A stretch of DNA of 64,000 nucleotides, taken from Nyssa sinensis. Taxonomy: Eukaryota > Streptophyta > Magnoliopsida > Cornales > Nyssaceae. The stretch is from NCBI GenBank assembly GCA_008638375.1, contig CM018043.1, positions 57,541,510-57,605,509 of the forward strand, written 5' to 3'. The position numbers and the translations under genes were made by a program. Below the pieces are notes generated by a model. The model saw only the letters and a program-made list of their open reading frames with translations, made no database searches and was not told the origin of the DNA. Shown one piece after another: positions 56,601 to 64,000 of the stretch (position 1 is its first letter; every line of letters begins with the position of its first letter).

Positions 56601-58321
56601 CAACATAGAGTTGTATCAGGTGGGAAACGAAACACTATTGGTTCAATAGGTCTTCTGAATTAGTCAAATTGAACAACGTTTGGCCATCTGGTCTAGAATT
56701 TTCTTCTCCCAATTGCTACCTTTCATTTAATTAATCACCACAGGATCTAGAAATTAATTAGTCAACAACTTTCCATTTCATAAATTTGAATTTTGGTTCG
56801 ACTTAACATCAAAAGGGAGCTTTCCCAAAAAAAAATTTCAAACCCGAAAAGAACTATGATTGGGACGTTTCTTAAAACTTTATGAATTTTTTATTTTGTT
56901 TAATTCATATTCAATTCTTTTAATTAAAGGAATTTAAATTCTTTGTATCATATTCAAATAAATAAATTGAATACGAATAGCAAAAGAGGTGGTCCTTTGT
57001 AAATTTTGTTATTTTCTAACAGCTAAACAACGCATGGGTTGACTTGAATGGGTAAAGAAAGAAGGAAAGTGACGGAAGTCCTACCACTCCAATTACCACT
57101 TTCCAAGGTTTCCTCCATTTGTCTCTCTGCCGTGTTCTATAAGGAATAAACTCTGGTCATTCCTCAATTATTTGGAATAAGGAATAAACTCTGGCCATTC
57201 CAAATAATTTAGATGGATGAAATTCGAACACCCACAAGTATCGGTAGTATCTCTCATCATCCCAAGTTTTTGAATTTCCATTGATGTGGCAATGTACCAA
57301 GTTCAATCACATCACCTTTCTTCACTTATTATTATTATTTTTTAATTATTTCCATTTCTTCAAATAGTGTTATCAGAATCAAAGCGGCTAGATATTAATG
57401 GAATTCTTTGTCGGCTGAGAGCTCCCAAACCTATACCAGAAGAGGAAGCTAAACCCGTGCTAATACAACTCTCGTTTCCAAACCCTAAAAGCTCACTTCT
57501 TTTGGTGTTGCACCACGATCTGAAAGTGGAACTACAAGATAAATAAGCGGCAGACTAAATATTAAAAACAATAATGTCATATTTCTCAAATTTGCATATT
57601 AAAGGTTTCAAAGAGGGAAAAAAACTAAAAATTCAGAAATTAAAAAGACAGAAATTGAATTTTCTTCCGCCATGGTATCACGGGCCAAGCTTGTCCAGTC
57701 TCTGTAGCTCTGGACTTTGTTTACTTTGTTGTAGCTGCTGCTGTTTTTTTGCTTTGCTTTGGGCCTTTTCCCCCTCTCCCAAGGGCAAAAATTTAAAAAC
57801 AATCCAGAGTAATGTTCATCACATATTAAGAGGACCCTGATTCAATAATTATATTTCAATTCCATTTTACTCAATCATATATATATATATATATATATTT
57901 CTTTGTAGTAGAATCATCAATTATGTCTTCCGGAAAAAGAATATTTTCAATAAGCACAACAATAACTAAAATTTCCAACTGCCATTTGTAAAACAATTTA
58001 CCCTAAACTAGTCCAAAAAAAACACTGCTGAAACTTTGAACTCCGTAATCAACTGAGAGTTGCAAAAAATCATAGTTTCTAGTTTACAAAAATGTACAAA
58101 AATTGTGGAAAAAAGAATTACACAAAAAATGTTAAAACAAAGATCTGATAACAATTAAAAAAAAATACCCAATTTATCAGGCTTAACTTCCTCAAATGTG
58201 ATTGTTGCTATCTTCCAGCTCCCATTCCAATGCCATGGTGACTTGGGTGAAGTGGAGAACGATGATGGATAGGTGGTTGTCCGTGGTGATGAGTGTTAGA
58301 ATGCACGGAGCTACCTTTCGA
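56601..58321. other. Intergenic region between dirigent and kinase genes
   Basis: AT-rich. It contains a roughly 40-bp direct duplication at 57146-57208 (AATAAACTCTGG twice) and an AT microsatellite at 57879-57898. The small ORFs at 57574-57840 look like chance. The kinase 3' UTR should lie at the right end. Confidence 0.5.
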
Positions 58322-61300
58322 TTATTTTGGTTTTACCTTGATAGCTTCGATCCGTTCCAGCACCTCTATCACTTCTTTCATAGAGGGGCGGTTTCTAGGT
58401 TCTCGTTCCAGGCATTTTACAGTAAGTTGAGCAACCTGTAAGGATGCCTTGGAGGAATATTGGCCTTCAATGCGTGCGTCCATAATAGATTTCAGCTTCC
58501 TTTTGTGGAAAAGAAAGGGTTTTGCCCAATCAACCAAATTACGCTGCCTACGGGGGCGTTTGTTATCAAGTGCTCGTAAACCTGTCAACAGCTCCAATAG
58601 CACAACACCAAAGCCATACACATCGCTCTTCACATACAAATGACCTGTTGGCAATGGTAAACTGACAGTACGTAATTCATCTTACCATAAGATTCACACA
58701 CACACACACACATTTGGGATGGGGATATGGGAGGGTTAGTGAGCTGGGTCAAGGAATCCTCTTATCTGTCATAGAATGTCTAATCAGGATCACTCTTGTG
58801 GTACAATTGCCTAGAATCTCAAAATAACGAGGAATTTATGTATTTTTGTTCCAAATGCATGGTAGGAATTTATAAATTATTCGTTCAAGTTAACTCCAGA
58901 CACATTTGATATAGACTAGCAAAAATAAGTGTTCACCTGTTGCAACATATTCCGGAGCAGCATAACCATATGTGCCCACAATGCGGGTTGTCACGTGTGA
59001 GTTTCCCCCTGAGGGCCCCAATTTTGCCAGGCCGAGGTCTGCTATTTTAGCATTGTAGTTCTATAAAAACAATAAACAAAAACAAAGAAAACCATTAAGA
59101 ACAAATATTTTACACATATGCCTTAGCTTACTCTTATGCTACGTTCTTTTCGAAGGAAAATGAAAGGGAGAAGGTCAATGCCAAAAACTGAGATATCCAT
59201 ATAATTATGATGTTGGTATATTGTGTTACTGAATTGTTTGTAAAAGAAGAAATGTCAATGCATATGTCCTGAAAAGTGCTTTTGTCACTCTCCTTGGTTT
59301 TGGAGAATTACATTTTTTCTTTCTTTTGTTGTTGTTGACTTGTATATGGAGGAACCCAGGATTCATTAATATGATGATATTACAAAGTAAAAGGAATAGT
59401 ACCATAGTACACCAACCAAAGTAAAAGGAGAATTATAGAAATTGTTACTAACAAAATAAAATGTTCTTGTAATATGCAAATAATATAAATATGAGTTTTT
59501 AAGAACCATTCTCAACTCTAATTCCACTAATCCTCAGATTGATTCCTAAGAGGACCTAGGAACAGAAAATAAAACATGCAAACTTACGACTGCTGTCCCC
59601 AACCCCACACCTATTGCAAAATTCCAAGTTCTCATTTCTTTTCTCATGTCCCCCTGTCAATCAAACAGAGGATAATGCTCCCTTTGATTTTTCAAGAGAA
59701 GGAAGAAATGAAAAGAAACTTGGGTATACATAATTTTCAGACATTTCATTTCAAGATGGTTGCTAACTCCAGGTTTTTGTCCTTCTCAACATGAAAAATA
59801 TACAAGAGAACTTAACCTTAAAAATGAGGCATAATCATAGAGAATCTCACCCCATCAAGCAGTATATTAGAGGCCTTGAAGTCTCTGTAAATGACTTTTT
59901 TCTCTGAAGTGTGCAAGAAAGCTAGGCCCCGTGCTGCACCAATGGCTATTTTGAGCTGTATGTCCCAAGAAAGTGGTTCAGTGGCAGAACTCCCTGCAAA
60001 ACCAAACAATTCAGCAATTAAATCAATTAATGCATAGACAAGCAAGTTTTCTTATCGTTCTCTCTTTTCTTCCCTCAAGTTCTTACTTCTGAAAAGATGG
60101 TTTTCCAAGCTTCCCCTCTGCATAAATTCATATACAAGTAAAAGCTCTTCATCCTCGCAACAGTAACCCAACAGCTTAACCAAGTTAGGATGAGAAAGCC
60201 TCCCTAAAAACTTAACTTCGGACTGCATTTTCAAACGAGAAAGCAAAAGAAAACAATTAGCTTCAATAGAAAGGGCTTTATTGTGTTCATGTACGTTATA
60301 GAAAACTGCTAAAACAGGTGGCCAGTTCTTAATTCCGTTCACTTGAATTCGTTATAAATTGCAGTTAGCCCATAATTAACTAATTAAACATTCAATTCAA
60401 ATAAACTTTAGTGCAATAAATAATTTATTTATTATAAGTAAACAAAATAAACATTTCATAAATAAATTAGTTAATCCATTAACCATAAAGAATGCGTGAA
60501 GGATAGATCAGACCAAGTTTGAGTAGGGGCAACCAGTAAACATATTGCCATTTATGAAGCCCAGAGCCCTTTTCATCTTGGCATCAAGCATCAGATTAAA
60601 TGTTTTTTTTTTGATAAGTAACATCAAGCATCAGATTAATAAATTGGTCTTGACTACAATATTGAGTTAAAGTATTAATAAACTATACAAATAAATAATT
60701 ATAAGTCGTTATTAATAAAATATATTTATACAAAATTAATCATTAATAAAAATACTAATCAATTATCATCAGGAGAGGCAGTGCCGAGTTTTTAGTGTTC
60801 AGGACCAGCCCAAAATTTCAATGCTCCTAGGTCTAGGTTCTAGCCCAGTTTAGCTCTCCAAACTTTGCCGCTTAATGAACTTTGTAGTTGCATAAACCAA
60901 ACAGCTAGGCCACGTGAACGTGATCACAAGTCTACAACTTGGTACCACTCAAATTTCAGTGTTCAAACCAGTAAAATAATAAAAATATCATGCATGACCA
61001 TTAAAAGTCCTAAGTACACTCTAGAGAGAAAAATCTCATCTAAACTAGTTATGCATGTCAAGGCCAGCAACTAAACTTGTTTGGTGTCAGAATTTATAAA
61101 AACTTCTGAAAAAAGGGAAATCTGTGATCCCCAAAAAATAAGGGATCATTAGGCAAATCGCAACACCAAAAGCAGCCATAGGTTTGAATTGAATATCCTG
61201 GGTGAATTATAATGCACCTACACAGTTAACAAGTTAAAGAAGTTTGAGTGTTGTCCCTCAACATGACCAAAAATCTTCTTTTATTTTTATTTTTATTTTT

Positions 61301-64000
61301 ATTTTTCCCCTTTTTAGTTTCCTTTTCAGAGGGTGTTACACAACAAACTCCCAGCTACACAAGAATGTTGTCACCTAACAATTGAAATGAAACAATGTGG
61401 AGATTGGAGAGACCAAATGGCATGATCCAAAACCTCATGGAAAGCCTGGAGTATTTACTCTTTATTTATGTTTTCATATATCTATTTATTGTCACATCTA
61501 GGCAAATTGGTTGAAAGATCTTTAAAAAAAGCTAGTAAGATGCAGAAATAAAGCCAAGAACGTAAGAGTTAAATACCCAAAACCTCCATAAACAAAAATG
61601 GAAACCAAACTAAAAGATGATTTAATAAACATGTACAGAAGTAGACACAATATTGACCTTTGATCACACATTAAGTACATTAGAATCTTCAATTGCTGTT
61701 AGAATACAGTCACATTTTTCTAAACAAGGTCCCTATCATTAAAAGGGTATGCCTGTATTACCCCTGACAATAGTAACAATGACAAAAACTACACACACAC
61801 AAAAATATCTCACTTAAATTTTTAGAGTGAGGACTAAGAGCTCTCCCATTTGGTAGCAAATTGCACTATTTTTTTTTTTTTTTTGATCCATAGTAGCAAA
61901 TTGCACTACCATAATAAAATCCCTTCACAAAAATGAAGTATTGAAATTTGTATTTACCATTATTAGAGCAATGGAACTCTCCAAAATAAAATCCCCTCAC
62001 AAAAATGAAGTATGGAACATGAAAATTTGAAACATGGTATAATCACTTCTCCATCTTATTGCAGGGCCATATCAGATTCATGGTTTTCAAGATTGGAGAT
62101 TTGGTGAGAAATGGCATTTCTTATTAATATCTCTTTCTTCTAAAAGAAGGAAAAATGTCATATGAATTTCTTTTTCCCCTGGCAACGTAGTCTCACTACA
62201 ATTTTCTGCATTCATTGCATGTGACGAAATTTAAGCACAAGACAGGTAAATACCAGGCAGACCAACATTTGCTTCTGTCCCATCCTCTATTCCATGGTAC
62301 AAGTAGGGGCTGGGGGATCCCAAAATTAGAAATTCTTTGAAATTTTGAAGTTGGCCTTAATAATTTTTTTCATAATTTCATAAGTGCCCCTGTTAAATTT
62401 TAATACTTCTACTTCCCCTCCCTCCACCCCCAACAAAAAACAAAATATAATAGGAAAAATTATACTTAACATGAACTCCCCCTAAGTGTAAATTATAAGT
62501 TGGCTCAATAGTTATAGTTTAAGTGTAATTTTTTTTCCCGTATTAGGTTTAGTGCAATTTTTTGAAACTATTGAGCACACTTATAATTTTTCCTCCAGAT
62601 TTCTTGTTAAGTATAATTTTCCCATATGGTAGGAGATGAATCAGTCAACCCATTTGTAACTACAGCCAACTTTGACAACAGAAAAAAGGCTTTGACAACA
62701 GAAAGCATTTCTATGATTTTCCTTCTTACTATTGTTATTAGGGACGGATATACCTTGGGCCCAAGGAGGTCAATTGCCCGCCCCTCAATTTTTTTTATTT
62801 GAAAATTTTCCTTTACTTTTCAAAAAAATTCAAATATATTCCTTTAATTTATATTTTAGCGTAGAATGAATGTTTTTCTTACTTTATCATTTCTTTGGTT
62901 AGACTTTTTGTCTAATTTGTAAGCTTATTTATATTAAGAAATTTAGTTACTTATAAAAAAATATTATCAATTAATATTTAGTTTTCAATTTTCTTTTAGC
63001 TTTCAAATTTATGATTAAACATTAAGAACAAAGTGTGTCCCCCCAAAAAAATTGTTGACTCCATAATCGATTAGCACTATTATTGTTTTTATTTTTCTTC
63101 TTCTTGTGTTAATTAAGGGTGACAAAAGGGATCCTCTTCTTCCTTCAAAAAGTCTGCCATGCAAAGAAAATGGAAATTAACTATGAATGCTAAACAACTG
63201 CATCACTGTCATAGTAAGAAGTGAATAAGAAAGCAGTAAACTACCTGCCATTCTTCAAAGCCCTGCGTACTTTCAGGGTTCAATTTCTTGATAGCAACAA
63301 TCATTCCAGAGCCAAACTTGGACGGCGCAAGAGTCTTCTCATCAACCCATCCCTTAAACACCGTCCCAAAGCCTCCCTTCCCCAACACCACGTCCGAATT
63401 GAAGTTGCGTGTCGCACTCTTCAAATCCGCAAAACTGTATTCCCTCAAGTTCGGTGTGGGCAATATTTCTCCGGTCAAGCTTGTCTCGTCGCTTGCTGTC
63501 CCTGAAAACCGGCTATGACCGGAACTGCTGCTTGACGCCGATAATCCGCCATTGCTGTAATTCGTCGATGTCCCTGAGTAATATGCATAAATATAACAAT
63601 CAATTTGTCACAGTTTTCACTCAATTAAGTAATGAATAACGATATTGGTCGTGATTTTTTTTCCCTGAATTGAGAAAAAAACAAGAATTAGCATTCGATT
63701 TTAATGGTCTGGGCAAAATTAAGCGGACAGATGACCAAAATTAACCGAACAAAGAAAACCCATACGGTGATGTTGCAGAAAGCGCAAAATTATCACACGA
63801 GGAATCAATGCAACCAACTAACTAGAAAATATATGAAAAATTAGAATAACCAGAACAAGTAATTAGCATCGATTCATACACATTGACATATATAGAGAGA
63901 GGGATTTAGATGGTGGCCGTACATAGAGTGGAAGAAGGTCTAGTGGAGGTGCGGGCGTTAGTGGTACCGGCGTCAGAATCAGCAGGCTGAGATCCCAAGC
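58322..64000 (-). CDS. Receptor-like cytoplasmic kinase VII, CST/PBL-like, 5' end outside window
   Basis: Ser/Thr kinase of RLCK subfamily VII, closest in feel to CAST AWAY (CST) and PBL kinases, which relay signals from membrane receptor kinases. Exons on the minus strand: 63923-64000 (runs off the edge), 63245-63573, 60087-60222, 59851-59993, 58937-59060 and 58322-58644; all junctions GT-AG. The first visible codons read [11 protein letters not shown], so the start and probable acylated MGNC-type N-terminus lie just outside. The kinase has the P-loop [11 protein letters not shown], Lys in VAIKKL, catalytic [15 protein letters not shown] in [10 protein letters not shown] and [20 protein letters not shown]. 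The DFG motif reads DLG (GCAGACCTCGGC, complement near 59030). Stop TAA at 58322-58324. A 3-kb intron (60223-63244) holds only small repeats. Confidence 0.92.
60600..60621 (-). mobile_element. Tail-only LINE insertion with 18-bp target-site duplication
   Basis: CATCAAGCATCAGATTAA occurs exactly at 60582-60599 and 60622-60639. The 22 nt between are a T-run followed by GATAAGTAA. That is the same terminal motif as the LINE end at 20112-20128 in this window. Confidence 0.8.
60640..63244. other. Kinase intron sequence, no gene seen
   Basis: AT-rich intron holding a second micro-insertion (61869-61892), a TTTTTA-repeat tract at 61279-61304 and a 35-bp direct repeat (around 61914-61950 and 61977-62012). 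There is also a patch around GGGCCCAAGG at 62758-62768 that looks like a dispersed-repeat end. No exon is recognised. Confidence 0.5.
61869..61892 (-). mobile_element. Tail-only insertion with 16-bp target-site duplication
   Basis: GTAGCAAATTGCACTA occurs exactly at 61853-61868 and 61893-61908. The 24 nt between are about sixteen T followed by GATCCATA, which fits a retroposed tail on the minus strand. Confidence 0.75.

Noticed and set aside
1..64000. CRISPR arrays, operons or prokaryotic signals
   Set aside because: None seen; introns and plant gene families show nuclear plant DNA.

Overview
This is plant nuclear DNA. Genes are interrupted by many GT-AG introns, intergenic and intron sequence is AT-rich, and the protein families are plant ones (peroxisomal catalase, dirigent protein, RLCK-VII kinase). 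L1-type LINEs, a Ty1/copia element, MITEs and SINEs sit mostly inside introns. The proteins and the LINE family read like a woody eudicot, and Vitis (grape) is my best guess. That is recognition from memory, not a database result.

Layout. (1) 1-5103, plus strand: the 3' part of a ubiquilin (DSK2) gene, ending in its UBA domain, with nested LINE pieces in one intron. (2) 5104-7727: intergenic, with a possible MITE and the catalase promoter. (3) 7728-13261, plus: a catalase gene of eight coding exons. It is complete in outline, but as read it carries three single-base insertions in its last third. (4) 13262-15380: AT-rich intergenic sequence with a Harbinger-like MITE. (5) about 15390-54846, plus: one very large SAC-domain phosphoinositide phosphatase gene (SAC6/7/8 type). 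Its 20 coding exons join into 596 codons without a break. It has one GC-AG intron and one U12-type AT-AC intron, and two introns of about 13 kb and 9.6 kb filled by transposons. (6) 55352-55469: an unexplained hairpin. (7) 55987-56553, minus: an intronless dirigent gene with an eight-histidine run. (8) 58322-64000, minus: a CST/PBL-like receptor-like cytoplasmic kinase running off the window end.

Mobile DNA. The SAC gene hosts a 6.2-kb LINE with a 16-bp target-site duplication, a decayed LINE in the opposite orientation, a 5.2-kb copia element (TATAT duplication, dead reverse transcriptase) that itself carries a GATC-rich hAT-like insert, a 5'-truncated LINE, two tRNA-derived SINEs and several Au-SINE-like scraps. 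LINE, SINE and tail-only insertions share the same terminal motif, which suggests SINE mobilisation by the LINE family. No new multi-gene system is visible. The genes are ordinary plant housekeeping, defence and signalling genes with no obvious functional link. The unusual content lies in splicing signals, nested elements, micro-insertions and the catalase lesions.
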